Source of the DNA: Coprobacter tertius
GTDB lineage: Bacteria; Bacteroidota; Bacteroidia; Bacteroidales; Coprobacteraceae
Direction: 5' to 3'
Length of the DNA: 64,000 nucleotides
Assembly: GCF_024330105.1 (NCBI RefSeq)
Contig: NZ_JANDHW010000004.1
Coordinates: 240,795-304,794, forward strand
Made by a program: the position numbers and the translations under genes. Positions 1-8,864 of this stretch are shown here, piece after piece; within the stretch, counting starts at the first letter, position 1, and each line of letters begins with the position of its first letter. The notes under the pieces are model-generated. The model searched no databases, had not been told where the DNA came from, and saw only the letters and a program-made list of their open reading frames with translations.

Positions 1-814
1 CGGGATTGAACTGCCGAATTTCATTCAATAAAACCTCGTATTCGGTTTTAATATCCTTGCTGTCGGCCGGAACCATAAACAACAACAAAGAATTACGCTC
101 GATATGCCTCAAAAAGCGCAATCCGAGCCCGCGTCCTTCACTGGCTCCTTCGATAATACCCGGTATATCGGCCATAACAAACGACCGGTTATCACGATAA
201 GATACGATACCCAAATTTGGTTCTAATGTCGTAAAAGGATAGTCCGCGATTTTCGGTCTGGCAGCAGATACGGTAGAAAGTAATGTCGACTTACCGGCAT
301 TCGGAAACCCGACCAAACCGACATCTGCCAATAGTTTCAATTCCATAATCACCGACCGTTCCTGAGCCGGTTCTCCGGGTTGCGCATAACGCGGCGTCTG
401 ATTAGTCGCCGAACGAAAATGCCAGTTTCCCAATCCTCCTCGGCCCCCCTTCAATAAAATCAATTCCTGGCCGTCTTCGGTCACTTCGCAAAGGTATTCA
501 CCGGTATCAGCATCGAAAACAACCGTACCGCACGGAACCTCGATAACTTGATCTTCCCCATCTTTTCCGTAACTGCGGCTTGCACCGCCGTGCCCGCCGT
601 GCCCGGCAAATATATGTCTCGAAAACTTCAGATGCAACAGCGTCCAATAATTACGGTTAGCCTTTAAAATAATATGACCGCCGCGACCACCGTCACCTCC
701 ATCGGGTCCTCCTTTGGTGATAAATTTTTCCCGGTGTAAATGTACCGAGCCTGCCCCTCCTTTTCCGGAACGGCAATGTATTTTTACGTAATCGACAAAA
801 TTAGACCCTGCCAT
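1..814 (-). CDS. obgE: GTPase Obg (partial, C-terminus beyond window)
   Basis: Obg-family GTPase acting in 50S ribosome assembly and stress control. About 271 codons are visible from an ATG at 814; the frame is still open at base 1, so the end of the G domain and the C-terminus lie outside. Residues 1-158 form the glycine-rich Obg fold (GGPDGGDGG and GGRGGLGN stretches). The G domain starts near residue 160 with P-loop GFPNAGKST (169-177), followed by the switch region (YPFTTLEPN) and DIPG. The gene lies downstream of adk and hpt on the same strand, a common Bacteroidales order. It has its own -7 box and follows the adk terminator, so it is probably transcribed separately. No defects are seen in the visible part. 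Confidence 0.97.
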   Translation of the reverse strand, partial: MAGSNFVDYVKIHCRSGKGGAGSVHLHREKFITKGGPDGGDGGRGGHIILKANRNYWTLLHLKFSRHIFAGHGGHGGASRSYGKDGEDQVIEVPCGTVVFDADTGEYLCEVTEDGQELILLKGGRGGLGNWHFRSATNQTPRYAQPGEPAQERSVIMELKLLADVGLVGFPNAGKSTLLSTVSAARPKIADYPFTTLEPNLGIVSYRDNRSFVMADIPGIIEGASEGRGLGLRFLRHIERNSLLLFMVPADSKDIKTEYEVLLNEIRQFNP

Positions 815-888
815 AATCTATATTTATTATTGTATGCAAACCGGTATCAAAATAATTCCGGCACCCATACGATGATGATTTAATTAAA

Positions 889-896
889 CAAAGATA
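889..896 (-). promoter_or_regulatory. Predicted -7 box for obgE
   Basis: Reads TATCTTTG on the minus strand, matching the Bacteroidota consensus TAnnTTTG, about 75 bases before the obgE ATG. No clear TTTG at -33 was identified. Confidence 0.5.
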
Positions 897-932
897 CGAT
901 TTTCCTGATTTCCGGCAAAACTCGGTATTCTC

Positions 933-982
933 TATAAAAAACAAATCGGGAAAGAAATGACCCGAAGGCATTCTCTTTCCCG
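933..982 (-). terminator. Rho-independent terminator after adk
   Basis: Inverted repeat CGGGAAAGA (947-955) / TCTTTCCCG (974-982). On the minus strand it is followed by a run of six T at about 936-941. It lies just past the adk stop codon. Confidence 0.7.
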
Positions 983-1004
983 GCTTATTTAATCGACTAT
1001 ACGA

Positions 1005-1589
1005 TTATAAATTTTCGATCGCTTCAGTGACAGCTTCAAAAATAGAATCTACACTACCCATTCCATGTATGGGTTTATATTTTTTCTCTTTAATATAAAA
1101 ATCTTTTAACGGAGTAGTTTGTTTATGATAAACATCGAGACGACTTTTTATCGTTTCCAGATTATCATCAGAACGTCCCGAAATCTGTCCCCTTTTCAGA
1201 AGGCGGTCGATCAGCTCGGCTTCTTCCACTTCGAGACCGATTACAGCAGATACTTCGGTACCGCGTTCGGCCAACATTTTTTTCAGAGCTTCGGCCTGAG
1301 GTATCGTACGGGGAAAACCGTCGAAAATAACTCCTTTAACTCCCTCTTTTTTAGCATCGAGAACTTTCGCCAACATATCAACGATCAACTCATCGGGGAC
1401 CAACTGTCCTTTAGCGATGTATTCTTCTGCAATTTTCCCCAGCTCCGTACCGTTCTTCATTTCCGAACGCAATACGTCCCCGGTAGAAATGTGATGGAGG
1501 CCGTATTTACTGATAATTTTCTCACTCTGGGTTCCTTTTCCCGAACCAGGAGCGCCAAAAATAACAATATTCAACATGTCGTGTTTCAT
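1005..1589 (-). CDS. adk: Adenylate kinase
   Basis: Catalyses ATP + AMP = 2 ADP in the cytoplasm. The P-loop GAPGSGKGTQ lies at residues 12-21, followed by the AMP-binding STGDVLR and the DGFPRT motif. The LID is the short, zinc-free type (RLLKRGQISGRSDDN), so at 194 aa it is a short-form enzyme. The first ATG is at 1589. An in-frame ATG at 1577 (MLNIVIFGAP) gives 190 aa and matches the usual start of Bacteroides Adk, so it may be the true start. The gene is 96 bases downstream of hpt on the same strand, probably cotranscribed, and ends at a hairpin terminator. Both products serve purine nucleotide balance. Confidence 0.97.
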   Translation of the reverse strand: MKHDMLNIVIFGAPGSGKGTQSEKIISKYGLHHISTGDVLRSEMKNGTELGKIAEEYIAKGQLVPDELIVDMLAKVLDAKKEGVKGVIFDGFPRTIPQAEALKKMLAERGTEVSAVIGLEVEEAELIDRLLKRGQISGRSDDNLETIKSRLDVYHKQTTPLKDFYIKEKKYKPIHGMGSVDSIFEAVTEAIENL

Positions 1590-1685
1590 TTAGTTATACT
1601 TTTTTTTGATACTGAATTTTCTTTCACAAGTATCTTTCAAGGTATTATTGCGGTCTTACGATACACCGGGCCGTTTTCGCCCTCG

Positions 1686-2222
1686 TTATTCGGTAATCAC
1701 GTATATATCTTTCAGATTACGACCCTGCTCGTCGTAATCGAGGCCATAGCCTACAATAAACGCGTTGGGTATTTCCAGTGCGGCATAATCTACGCTTATA
1801 TCGCATTTCAATGCCTGTGGTTTAAATAACAAAGTGGCCACTCTAATCTCTTTCGGACCTCTCCGGGAAAGTTCATTTATAATGTGCTGAATAGTATAAC
1901 CGGTATCTACGATATCTTCTACAATCACGACCGTACGGTCTTTAATATCTTCGTTGAGACCCTGAATTTCTTTTACCGATCCGGTCGTTTCAGTACCACT
2001 ATACGATTTCATACGCATAAAAGTAATTTCGCTTTCTATCTTTATTTCCCGATAAAGATCCGAAGCAAAAACAAAAGCACCGTTCAGAACACAGATAAAC
2101 AAAGGATTTTTCCCGGCCAACTCCTCATTTATTCTGGCAGCGATTTCCCCTATCGCCAGCCTTATCTTTTCCCGGTTTATATAAGGCTTAAAAGTCTTGT
2201 CTTTAATTTGTATGGTGTCCAT
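1686..2222 (-). CDS. hpt: Hypoxanthine phosphoribosyltransferase
   Basis: Purine salvage enzyme converting hypoxanthine or guanine plus PRPP to IMP or GMP. The PRPP-binding signature [13 protein letters not shown] is present, as is the type I PRTase core ([15 protein letters not shown]). The chosen ATG at 2222 gives [11 protein letters not shown] and 178 aa, the usual length. The frame continues upstream to a TTG at 2294, but that extension crosses the predicted -7 box and is hydrophobic noise. First gene of the hpt-adk pair. Confidence 0.95.
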   Translation of the reverse strand: MDTIQIKDKTFKPYINREKIRLAIGEIAARINEELAGKNPLFICVLNGAFVFASDLYREIKIESEITFMRMKSYSGTETTGSVKEIQGLNEDIKDRTVVIVEDIVDTGYTIQHIINELSRRGPKEIRVATLLFKPQALKCDISVDYAALEIPNAFIVGYGLDYDEQGRNLKDIYVITE

Positions 2223-2248
2223 TGGAGATGAGTAATGAATTAAAGTGA

Positions 2249-2256
2249 CAAAAATA
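2249..2256 (-). promoter_or_regulatory. Predicted -7 box for hpt-adk
   Basis: TATTTTTG on the minus strand (TAnnTTTG type), 27 bases before the hpt ATG at 2222. Confidence 0.5.
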
Positions 2257-2431
2257 CAATAAATAATCTTTTTTATCTCCGATTTAAAAAACAAAATTTA
2301 TATTTCCGGTATCACCTTTTTTCGAAAAAGAGCTGTCGAGCAAAAACGCCGTAACGATAAAAAAGTCATAAATATGCTTTATCATCGCTATCCTTTTAAC
2401 GGTGAGATTGCGAATAACTTACAAAAATCGT

Positions 2432-2439
2432 TATATTTG
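2432..2439 (+). promoter_or_regulatory. Predicted -7 box for the nnr operon
   Basis: TATATTTG, a full TAnnTTTG match. A TTG at 2408-2410 stands 21 bases upstream as a candidate -33 element. The implied leader before the ATG at 2545 is about 100 bases. Confidence 0.6.
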
Positions 2440-2544
2440 TCATCGGATTATACTATACCGGGAAAGAATAATACAGTTGAAATACGACCGTATCCCTATA
2501 ATTTTCCGCGGGCAGTCTAATGCGCAAACAAAAGGATCTCAAAG

Positions 2545-4068
2545 ATGAAGATATTCTTTACAAACGAAACTAAAAAACTCGACGAATATACCATCGAACA
2601 CGAACCGGTAAGTTCGATCGACCTGATGGAGCGAGCCGCTTCATCGGTTACCTTCGAAATTATTTCACGATGGAAACGAAATACCCGCGTAGTCGTCTTC
2701 GCCGGTTCCGGCAACAACGGAGGCGACGCCCTGGCAGTTTCCCGTATGCTTATCGAAGAAGGCTATAAGGTAGAAATATTCCTTTTCAATCCTTTCCAAA
2801 AACTATCGCCCGATTGCTCTAAAAACCGGGAACGACTAAAAGAAATAGAAGGTGTTCATCTCACCGAAGTAGTCAAAGGAGATTTTCTCCCTCCTCTTCT
2901 CGACGAATATACGCTCGTCATCGACGGACTTTTCGGTTCGGGCCTACGTACAGGACTTACCGGAGGTTTCGCATCGGTAGTACAATACATCAATGCGGCA
3001 CATCCGCAAGTCGTTTCTATCGACCTGCCATCGGGACTATTCGGAGAAGACAACCGGGACAATTATAGCCGCAATATCATACGGGCCACACTTACCCTTA
3101 CGTTCCAATATCCGAAACTGGCATTTATGTTGCCCGAAAACGCCGAATATATCGGAGAATGGAAGGTTATAGACATCGGTATTCATCCTGAAATTTTAGA
3201 CTCTACTCCTTCCCGCTATTTTTACCTCGAACCCGAAGAAATAGCGCCTATCGTCAAACCGAGAAAACGGTTCTCCGACAAACGCGAATACGGGCATACT
3301 TTAATGATCGCCGGAAGTAAAGGTATGATCGGAGCCGCCGTACTCTCTACAAAAGCTGCTTTACATACCGGTGCTGGTCTTGTGACCGTACACACCGCAC
3401 AATGCGGCTATGAAATTTTACAAAGTACAGTTCCCGAAGCCATGGTGCAAACCGACAACTGCGTTGCACATATTACCGAAATACCCATACAAAGACATTA
3501 TAAAGCTATGGGAATAGGCCCCGGGATAGGCAAAAATGAGGAAACCGCCCGAGCCCTCGAAGCCGTACTGCCTCAGCTACGGTACCCGGTCGTTATCGAC
3601 GCCGACGCCCTCAACCTGACTGCTTCTCACCAAAACTGGCTGGCCTTTTTGCCGGCCGGAAGCATACTTACGCCCCACATAAGAGAATTCGACCGGATAT
3701 TCGGCCAACATGATAACATGTACGAACGGCTGGGAAAAGCCGCCGAGATATCGAAACGATATAATCTCATTATCATTCTTAAAGGAGCCTATACCGCAAT
3801 CATTACCCCGAAAGAGAAAATATACTTCAACAGTACCGGTAATCCCGGAATGGCGACAGCCGGTAGCGGCGATGTACTTACAGGAATACTTACCGGGTTG
3901 CTTTCACAAGGCTACGCTTCACATGAGGCTGCCGTACTGGGAACTTTCCTACATGGGATGGCTGGTGACCTCGCTGCCGAAGAACTCTCTGAGGAATACA
4001 TTACGGCCGGTGATATCATCACCCATATCGGTAAAGCCTTTAAAAAACTAAAATCTTATTTCGATTAA
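2545..4068 (+). CDS. nnr: Bifunctional NAD(P)HX epimerase/dehydratase
   Basis: Repairs hydrated NAD(P)H: an N-terminal YjeF_N epimerase (about 1-215) interconverts R- and S-NAD(P)HX, and a C-terminal ribokinase-fold dehydratase (about 225-500) regenerates NAD(P)H using ADP. Seen directly: FAGSGNNGGDALAVSRML in the epimerase half, and in the dehydratase half GIGPGIGK and the late TAGSGDVLTGILTGL motif carrying the catalytic aspartate. At 507 aa it matches the fused bacterial form. The start MKIFFTNETKKLDEY is typical of the family. Only 25 bases separate it from the following DUF4831 gene, suggesting cotranscription. Confidence 0.95.
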   Translation: MKIFFTNETKKLDEYTIEHEPVSSIDLMERAASSVTFEIISRWKRNTRVVVFAGSGNNGGDALAVSRMLIEEGYKVEIFLFNPFQKLSPDCSKNRERLKEIEGVHLTEVVKGDFLPPLLDEYTLVIDGLFGSGLRTGLTGGFASVVQYINAAHPQVVSIDLPSGLFGEDNRDNYSRNIIRATLTLTFQYPKLAFMLPENAEYIGEWKVIDIGIHPEILDSTPSRYFYLEPEEIAPIVKPRKRFSDKREYGHTLMIAGSKGMIGAAVLSTKAALHTGAGLVTVHTAQCGYEILQSTVPEAMVQTDNCVAHITEIPIQRHYKAMGIGPGIGKNEETARALEAVLPQLRYPVVIDADALNLTASHQNWLAFLPAGSILTPHIREFDRIFGQHDNMYERLGKAAEISKRYNLIIILKGAYTAIITPKEKIYFNSTGNPGMATAGSGDVLTGILTGLLSQGYASHEAAVLGTFLHGMAGDLAAEELSEEYITAGDIITHIGKAFKKLKSYFD

Positions 4069-4093
4069 ACAGAACATTAAATTCATCGAGTAT

Positions 4094-5158
4094 ATGAAAA
4101 AATTCACATTACTTCTGTGCCTGTTATTTCCCATATACGGCTATGCCCAAGAAACGACAAAATTTACTGCCGGAAAACATAATGAATACGGACTCGTATA
4201 TTCTTTGCCTAAAACCGTATTCGATATCGAAGTAGTCGCTACTAAAACCACTCAAAAAGCAGGTCCTTATTATATGTATGCCGAAAGATATTTGGGTGTT
4301 CCCGTGAAAATTACCGAAAACAAAGAAAACTGGCAACTCGATCGGGCTACGATAAAAGCCTATGGCATACCGGATAAAGAACAGGAGTATCTCGTAAAAT
4401 TCAAATCGGGTTCTACCCCTTATATGTATCTCAATAAAGACGGATTGCTGTTATCGGTAAATACCGATCCCGAAATTCCAGCAACGTCACTCACCCAGGC
4501 AAAAAAGAAAACCGAATCGGTTCTCGATAACAATAACTATGCGTCGGTTCTTACCGAAGACATGCTTATGTCGGGCTCTGTAGCAAAAATGGCAGAAATA
4601 GCCGCCAAACAGATTTACCGCATCAGAGAGAGCCGTCTCGACCTTTCTACCGGAGAATCGGATCAAAAACCGGCCGACGGTGCCGCTCTGAAACTAATGA
4701 TGCAACAACTCGACGAACAGGAGCAAGCTCTTACCGCTCTTTTTTTAGGAACCGAACAAACCGAACAGGTCGTGAAGCATTTCATCTGGACTCCTAACGG
4801 AGATACAGCCAATGAGGTAGTATTCAGGCTATCCGATTTTACCGGAATCGTAGATAAAAATAACCTGAGCGGAACTCCCATATATATGCAATTAAAAATT
4901 ACCGAAAAAGGAGAAATGCCTATCGATGCTAAAGGGAATATAAAAGAAATGCCAAAAAATGCATTAGCATATTGTATTCCCGGAAAAGCCGAAGCACAAC
5001 TTACCTATAACGGAAAAACAATTTTCAAAGGAGAATTCCAGCTCTCTCAAGCCGGTATCGTTTATGGTTTAGATCCCAATCTTTTTACCGATAAAAAGGC
5101 GCCTTCACATGTTACATTTTACCCCGAAACTGGGGCAATCAAAGAAATCGGACAATAA
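4094..5158 (+). CDS. DUF4831 family secreted protein
   Basis: Begins with a signal peptide ending near residue 19 (MKKFTLLLCLLFPIYGYAQ), with no lipobox cysteine, so it is probably periplasmic or surface-associated. The mature part (EYGLVYSLPKTVFDIEVVAT, then AGPYYMYAERYLGV) matches what I recognise as DUF4831, a Bacteroidota-restricted family of unknown function. No catalytic motif is apparent. The 354 aa product is probably cotranscribed with nnr, but that gives no functional hint. A bidirectional terminator follows. Confidence 0.8.
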   Translation: MKKFTLLLCLLFPIYGYAQETTKFTAGKHNEYGLVYSLPKTVFDIEVVATKTTQKAGPYYMYAERYLGVPVKITENKENWQLDRATIKAYGIPDKEQEYLVKFKSGSTPYMYLNKDGLLLSVNTDPEIPATSLTQAKKKTESVLDNNNYASVLTEDMLMSGSVAKMAEIAAKQIYRIRESRLDLSTGESDQKPADGAALKLMMQQLDEQEQALTALFLGTEQTEQVVKHFIWTPNGDTANEVVFRLSDFTGIVDKNNLSGTPIYMQLKITEKGEMPIDAKGNIKEMPKNALAYCIPGKAEAQLTYNGKTIFKGEFQLSQAGIVYGLDPNLFTDKKAPSHVTFYPETGAIKEIGQ

Positions 5159-5177
5159 ATAAATTTTTTATTTTTAT

Positions 5178-5213
5178 AAAAAGGCATAAACTTTTTTGTT
5201 TATGCCTTTTTTT
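5178..5213. terminator. Bidirectional terminator shared by convergent genes
   Basis: Perfect inverted repeat AAAAAGGCATAAAC (5178-5191) / GTTTATGCCTTTTT (5198-5211), with A- and T-rich flanks giving a U-tract in both directions. The TAA stop of the minus-strand glycosyltransferase (5200-5202) lies inside the stem. Confidence 0.85.
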
Positions 5214-6294
5214 CAACTACCTCACGCAACAAGTTTTCCCAAATATTCATAATATTTTCTACCGAATATCGCTGCATATTTTTTATCGCATTATGCGACA
5301 ATTTCTTGCGTAAATTCTCATCTTCGATCAAATAAGAAATATTTTCTTCCAATGCTCCGAAATCATCCGCACCTACCAATATACCGTCTTCCCAGTTCGA
5401 GATAATTTCCTCCGGACCCGAGGGACAGTTTAAACTCACTGCGGCACACCCTTGTGACATAGCTTCGATAAGAGCCATCGAGAACCCTTCATATTGAGAA
5501 GGAAGAACAAATATAGAAGCTCTTTGATAAAATGATTGCATATCATCTATAAATCCGGGAAACTGAACCCGATCATCGACCTTATAGCGAACACAAAGTT
5601 GTTGTAAGTTATTTACCGATTCGGAATTTCCCGTACCCGCTATACATAATTTCCAGTCGGGATATTTATGCGCGATATGCGACCACGTTTCTATCAACCG
5701 ATCAAATCCTTTTTCCTTATAACGGTTTAAATAGCCTACTGCCAAAATCACTTTTTTACGATCACAGTCTTTTTCAGGAGGTAAAAAAGGCAATGGATCG
5801 GGTACAATCACCTTATTTTTAAGCTTAGCACCTACATAATCAAAATCCGCCTTTGTCAGTATAGTTACCCGGTCAGCCAGTTTATTGATATATTCACGCC
5901 TTATAGTCTTTAACCATGTACGTTTTACTTTAAAATTTGTATGCTCAGACGATATAACCGGTATATGTAAACCCCGACTTGCCAAAATAACTTTGGGATT
6001 AAGAATATAGAGAAAAGAAATAACGGCATCGGGCCGGATTTCCTTAATTATTTTTCTAATCCTTCTGTAAAAATAAAAATTATACGAGATCTTCCCGTAA
6101 AGACTTTTCCGGTACTTCCGCTCGGTTAAAGCGACTAACTTTATTCGGGAATCGAGCGGATATTTTATTCCTTCCGAAAGATCGGTCGACAAAACTACTT
6201 CATGCCCCCTTTGCGACAATCCGTTACACAGTACTGCCATTACCCTTTCGGCCCCGCCGCCCCGCATCGAAGGTATAAACATGAGTAGTTTCAT
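5200..6294 (-). CDS. Glycosyltransferase family 4 protein
   Basis: Retaining GT-B glycosyltransferase. The start MKLLMFIPSMRGGGAERVM has the glycine-rich N-terminal motif of GT4 enzymes. The C-terminal nucleotide-sugar domain begins near VILAVGYLNRYKEKGFDRLI and contains the E-x7-E motif (EGFSMALIE). It probably adds a sugar to a surface glycan; donor and acceptor cannot be read from sequence. 364 aa is normal. It stands alone, divergent from the CapK-like gene, and its 3' end lies within a shared bidirectional terminator. Confidence 0.9.
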   Translation of the reverse strand: MKLLMFIPSMRGGGAERVMAVLCNGLSQRGHEVVLSTDLSEGIKYPLDSRIKLVALTERKYRKSLYGKISYNFYFYRRIRKIIKEIRPDAVISFLYILNPKVILASRGLHIPVISSEHTNFKVKRTWLKTIRREYINKLADRVTILTKADFDYVGAKLKNKVIVPDPLPFLPPEKDCDRKKVILAVGYLNRYKEKGFDRLIETWSHIAHKYPDWKLCIAGTGNSESVNNLQQLCVRYKVDDRVQFPGFIDDMQSFYQRASIFVLPSQYEGFSMALIEAMSQGCAAVSLNCPSGPEEIISNWEDGILVGADDFGALEENISYLIEDENLRKKLSHNAIKNMQRYSVENIMNIWENLLREVVEKKA

Positions 6295-6320
6295 TCTATT
6301 GTTTTTATATCGTATTCGTT

Positions 6321-6328
6321 CAAATATA
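6321..6328 (-). promoter_or_regulatory. Predicted -7 box for the GT4 gene
   Basis: TATATTTG on the minus strand, 27 bases before the ATG at 6294; full TAnnTTTG match. Confidence 0.55.
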
Positions 6329-6427
6329 TAATTTATTTTTTATAAATCATGTATGATTTAATGCTTTTTACGACTTTATAATATAGCGGTCTTTACAAAA
6401 AGAAGCCATTTAATCATTTAATAAATG

Positions 6428-6435
6428 TATATTTG
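6428..6435 (+). promoter_or_regulatory. Predicted -7 box for the CapK-like gene
   Basis: TATATTTG 20 bases before the ATG at 6456. It implies a very short leader. No -33 TTTG is evident. Confidence 0.5.
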
Positions 6436-6455
6436 TAAACAATAATATTTTTACC

Positions 6456-7739
6456 ATGTTTCGTAAACTTATTTATCGGTTATACGAAAATTACCGTAAC
6501 CCATCACTAAAGGCCGATTTCCATTTTTTAATCGAATCGGACCGTTGGTCATTGCCGCAACTACAAAACTACCAAATATCGGCTTGTCGCGAACTATTAT
6601 TTTTCGCAGCCGCCTATTCTCCCTATTATAAACAGCAGTTTCAGAAAAGCGGTTTTTCCCCGGAAACGTTCCATTCGTTAGAGGATCTGAAAAAATTACC
6701 CATAACCGATAAAAAGACATTAACCGAACACAATAAACAACTGCAAGCCGTTTATCCTTTCAAAAAAACAATATATTCCAAAACCTCCGGCTCTACCGGT
6801 GAAATACTTTCTTTTTACCGTGACGAGGCTTGGGAATCATTTCACCTGGCATCTATCTTTCGGGGATTATCCTGGTACGGAATTTCGCGCTGGGACAAGT
6901 CTGCCGTTCTGTCGGGAAGCGACCCTGGGCAGAAAACCCAATTAAAGATACAAATTCTCGATTTTATCAGAAACCAATTCCGGCTATCTTCTTATAACAA
7001 AAGAACGACCGATAAATTTATCGGTCATTTAAACAAGGCGGTATCTATACAAGGCTATTCTTCGATGATATACGAACTGGCCTGCATGTGTAATCGCAAA
7101 AACAATTCCTCCTTTCCGAAACTCAAACTTGTAAAAGGAACCTCCGACATGATTTTCGACAGTTACCGGGAAGAGATAAAAAAAGCCTTCGGGAAACCGA
7201 TTATCAGCGAGTACGGTGCTGCCGAAACCGGAATCATTGCGTTTGAATGCCCCGAAGGTAATATGCATATCAATATGGAAGGGGTGATTATAGAAGAATC
7301 CGACGGAGAGATTATAGTAACCAATTTACACTCTCGTTCGTTTCCTATCATTCGTTATCGGTTGGGAGATTACATCCGGTTGGCTCCCGAAGGATATAAA
7401 TGCCCCTGCGGACGGCAACACCCTGTATTACTCGAATTACAAGGACGGGTTGGAGGCGTAATATGCGGTAAAACAAATCGTTTCCCCAGCGTCATACTTA
7501 ATTTCGCGTTCAAAGAAATAATGAGTAAATATAATCGGATATTTTCATATCAGGGAATCCAGAAAGAAAAAAGCCGGTTAACCATTCGCATCGCGGAAGC
7601 CGAAAACCCGGGTGACAGGGAAATCATAAAGCGAGTATTCGAGCATTATCTGAAAGACGATGTGATTCTCGAGATTCTTTTTTCACAAGACCTGCGTCCC
7701 ACTCAAGGAAAACGAAATTATTTCATATCAGAAATTTAA
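6456..7739 (+). CDS. CapK/PaaK-like AMP-dependent synthetase
   Basis: Member of the phenylacetate-CoA ligase-like (PaaK/CapK/F390 synthetase) adenylating family. The phosphate-binding loop is SKTSGSTGEILSF near residue 110, followed by ISEYGAAETG near 250 and the short C-terminal ligase subdomain. A cysteine pair in KCPCGRQHP resembles the small cysteine motif seen in this family. Full length at 427 aa. In Bacteroidota, CapK-like proteins often sit near polysaccharide genes, and here a GT4 gene is divergent, so activation of an acyl group for glycan decoration is a reasonable guess, not a demonstrated role. Confidence 0.8.
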   Translation: MFRKLIYRLYENYRNPSLKADFHFLIESDRWSLPQLQNYQISACRELLFFAAAYSPYYKQQFQKSGFSPETFHSLEDLKKLPITDKKTLTEHNKQLQAVYPFKKTIYSKTSGSTGEILSFYRDEAWESFHLASIFRGLSWYGISRWDKSAVLSGSDPGQKTQLKIQILDFIRNQFRLSSYNKRTTDKFIGHLNKAVSIQGYSSMIYELACMCNRKNNSSFPKLKLVKGTSDMIFDSYREEIKKAFGKPIISEYGAAETGIIAFECPEGNMHINMEGVIIEESDGEIIVTNLHSRSFPIIRYRLGDYIRLAPEGYKCPCGRQHPVLLELQGRVGGVICGKTNRFPSVILNFAFKEIMSKYNRIFSYQGIQKEKSRLTIRIAEAENPGDREIIKRVFEHYLKDDVILEILFSQDLRPTQGKRNYFISEI

Positions 7740-7812
7740 AACCAAAACCATACAACGTAATCCATGCAACAGTAAGTGAACACATTCAATTAAAATTTGT
7801 AATTCTTAAAAA

Positions 7813-7877
7813 CAAGAATCTCCTAATTTCTCTTTTCTACCGGTATAACAAACAGATAACGATATAGGAGATTCTTG
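7813..7877. repeat. 13-bp perfect inverted repeat with 39-base spacer
   Basis: CAAGAATCTCCTA at 7813-7825 and its exact reverse complement at 7865-7877. The spacer is AT-rich and non-coding. No T-run follows on either side, so a simple terminator is unlikely. Confidence 0.75.
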
Positions 7878-7972
7878 CTAACAATTAAGTTCGCTTATTT
7901 TAAAACGAACTAAATCGGTATGGTGATATTATCTTTATTAATAAATATATATCTTTTTTAGGAAATACAAAA

Positions 7973-8022
7973 AAACAAACGGGGTTCCAACTTCAAAACC
8001 GAAGTTAGAACCCCGCTTGTTT
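7973..8022 (-). terminator. Strong hairpin terminator after argB
   Basis: Arms 7973-7994 and 8001-8022 pair over 22 positions with two mismatches and a six-base loop. On the minus strand a T-rich tract (GTTTGTTTTTTTG) follows. It may also act weakly for the plus-strand CapK-like gene. Confidence 0.8.
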
Positions 8023-8094
8023 CGGGTATAATGACAATTTTTTTATCGGCAAACCCGACTAAAACTATTATTATTACAGTAGAGGAAAAAAATA

Positions 8095-8862
8095 CTATAC
8101 AATACGGGTACCTCCACCATTAGCGATATCGGAAGCTTGAGTAATAATCACCTCTTTCACCCCCGAGCGTATCGCATCGAATGAATTTTCGAGTTTGGGA
8201 ATCATACCGCCCTGTATTATTCCGTCGGCCACATATTGTTTGAAAGACGATTCGTTTATCTCGGGGATGACACTATCATCATCGTTTTCGTCACGCAACA
8301 CACCTTTCTTTTCGAAACAAAAAACCAGTGTCACGTCGAAATATCGGGCAAGAGCTTTGGCCGCCTCACCGGCAATCGTATCGGCATTGGTATTGAGCAT
8401 ATTTCCCTTACCGTCGTGCGTTAACGGAGCCAATACGGGAATAACTCCCCGGGAAATAAGATCGGCGAGTGCAGCACCATCGGCAGCCTTAACATCACCG
8501 ACATACCCGTAGTCGATCTCTTTTACAGGACGTTTCACCGATAACAAAATATTCATGTCGGCTCCTGTCATGCCTAAAGCATTAAGCCCGCGTGCCTGCA
8601 AGCCGGCTACAATATTCTTGTTCACCAGGCCGCCATATACCATAGTTACCACTTTCAGGGTTTCAGCATCGGTAATACGGCGTCCGTTCACCATACGACT
8701 CTCTATACCGAGTTGTGACGCAATGCGAGTAGCCGAACGCCCTCCACCATGAACCAGTAACTTTTTTCCTTGAATACGGGTAAATTCCGACAGCAAACCG
8801 TTCAATGTTTCGGATTCTTCGACAATTTTACCACCGACTTTTATAATCGTAAGTTTTTCCAT
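8095..8862 (-). CDS. argB: Acetylglutamate kinase (or N-succinylglutamate kinase)
   Basis: Amino-acid kinase family enzyme for the second step of arginine synthesis, phosphorylating N-acylglutamate. Visible motifs are the N-terminal IIKVGGKIVE, KLLVHGGGRSATRIA, and LNTNADTIAGEAAKAL near residue 155. 255 aa is standard. In Bacteroides fragilis the pathway uses N-succinyl rather than N-acetyl intermediates (known from its transcarbamylase), so the natural substrate here may be N-succinylglutamate. It begins 2 bases after the prfB stop codon, so the two are translationally close and almost surely cotranscribed. A strong hairpin terminates the pair. Confidence 0.92.
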   Translation of the reverse strand: MEKLTIIKVGGKIVEESETLNGLLSEFTRIQGKKLLVHGGGRSATRIASQLGIESRMVNGRRITDAETLKVVTMVYGGLVNKNIVAGLQARGLNALGMTGADMNILLSVKRPVKEIDYGYVGDVKAADGAALADLISRGVIPVLAPLTHDGKGNMLNTNADTIAGEAAKALARYFDVTLVFCFEKKGVLRDENDDDSVIPEINESSFKQYVADGIIQGGMIPKLENSFDAIRSGVKEVIITQASDIANGGGTRIV

Positions 8863-8864
8863 CG

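Larger units (their letters stand above)
2223..2544. other. Intergenic region between hpt and nnr
   Basis: 322 bases between divergent genes. It holds one -7 box for each side (2249-2256 minus; 2432-2439 plus) and AT-rich sequence. No RNA gene or credible small ORF was seen. Confidence 0.6.
7740..8094. other. Structured intergenic region
   Basis: 355 bases without a credible gene. It contains a 13-bp perfect inverted repeat with a 39-base spacer (7813-7877), a short AGTTCG / CGAACT repeat at about 7888-7911, and the strong hairpin that terminates argB (7973-8022). No -7 box was recognised. Confidence 0.6.

Noticed and set aside
1119..1829. 236-codon plus-strand frame over adk
   Set aside because: It is antisense to adk and hpt, whose motifs are unmistakable, and it resembles no known family.
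7813..7877. Invertible promoter of the Bacteroides capsule type
   Set aside because: The 39-base spacer is much shorter than typical invertible promoter segments, no -7 box was found inside, and only one orientation is available. Kept only as an unexplained repeat.
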